A DNA stretch of 5,552 nt from Deltaproteobacteria bacterium (GTDB lineage: Bacteria; Desulfobacterota; Desulfobacteria; Desulfobacterales; ETH-SRB1): NCBI GenBank assembly GCA_030611115.1, contig JAUWQK010000105.1, positions 1 to 5,552 on the forward strand, written 5' to 3'. The notes under the pieces are model-generated. The model was given only the letters and a program-made list of their open reading frames with translations, was not told the origin of the DNA and did not search any database. Made by a program: the position numbers and the translations under genes. This document shows positions 5,449 to 5,552 of this stretch, piece by piece. Within the stretch, counting starts at the first letter, position 1; each line of letters starts with the position of its first letter.

Positions 5449-5552
5449 ATGAAAAGCGGTATAACAGGAATGATTCATGTACTTGAATTTGAGTGTCAGG
5501 CCCCTTTGAAATTTTATGAACATTGTAAAAAGTGCCCGCGTTTTGACGATAA
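5449..5552 (+). CDS. Small cysteine-containing protein, N-terminal part, cut by window end
   Basis: Thirty-four codons are visible from an ATG with a good ribosome site, and the frame is still open at the window edge. The start reads MKSGITGMIHVLEFE and continues to HCKKCPRFDD. C16 and the pair C26-x2-C29 suggest a metal or iron-sulfur site that may go on with further cysteines beyond the edge, since CxxC-P-x-F-x-D type stretches often do. There is no signal peptide and no membrane segment in the visible part. I do not recognise the family. It follows the regulator in the same direction with its own candidate promoter and operator between them, so it is a likely target of that regulator. Confidence 0.7.
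   Translation, partial: MKSGITGMIHVLEFECQAPLKFYEHCKKCPRFDD

Overview
This window appears to be accessory DNA from a Gram-negative, anaerobic-type bacterium, most likely a member of the Desulfobacterota (old Deltaproteobacteria) or a close neighbour. That placement is inferred from three things: the O-antigen-ligase/TPR protein type, the KaiC-like/XRE/cupin regulator, and the dispersed GGAGTCG and GGTTTACGGTT-type repeats. No marker gene is present to fix the taxon. The main genes are AT-rich, while the dehydrogenase remnant at about 650-1126 looks visibly more GC-rich.

Layout. (1) Bases 1-574 hold a two-gene toxin-antitoxin module: a DUF4258 toxin whose start codon is probably cut by the window edge, then a YgiT/MqsA-type zinc-finger antitoxin coupled to it by an ATGA overlap. 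(2) Bases ~626-1231 hold the C-terminal half of a Gfo/Idh/MocA sugar-nucleotide dehydrogenase. It has lost its NAD-binding domain and runs into a purine-rich tandem repeat. (3) Bases 1317-3737 encode a large O-antigen ligase/Wzy_C polytopic membrane protein with periplasmic TPRs. It carries an in-frame 45-bp repeat insertion, and its last ~20 codons are antisense transposase sequence. (4) Bases 3674-~3850 are a remnant of an IS5/IS1182-type (DUF772) transposase on the minus strand. (5) Bases 3917-3963 are the 3' half of a tRNA-Arg(UCU) gene without its 5' half, as expected for an attachment site at the end of an integrated element. (6) Bases 3974-4036 are intergenic dispersed-repeat sequence. 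(7) Bases 4074-5372 encode a regulator made of a catalytically degenerate KaiC/RadA-like domain, an XRE helix-turn-helix and a C-terminal cupin. (8) Bases 5388-5416 look like a promoter whose 17-bp spacer is exactly a perfect palindrome. (9) From 5449 a small cysteine-containing protein begins and leaves the window.

Reading the parts together: the left two thirds (toxin-antitoxin pair, broken sugar-nucleotide dehydrogenase, O-antigen ligase, IS remnant) look like a decaying surface-polysaccharide island, whose right boundary may be the tRNA-Arg 3' half. The right third looks like a regulatory pair: a pseudo-ATPase/XRE/cupin regulator next to a divergence-free downstream gene whose promoter carries a candidate operator. 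The link between regulator and operator is an inference from position and palindrome geometry.
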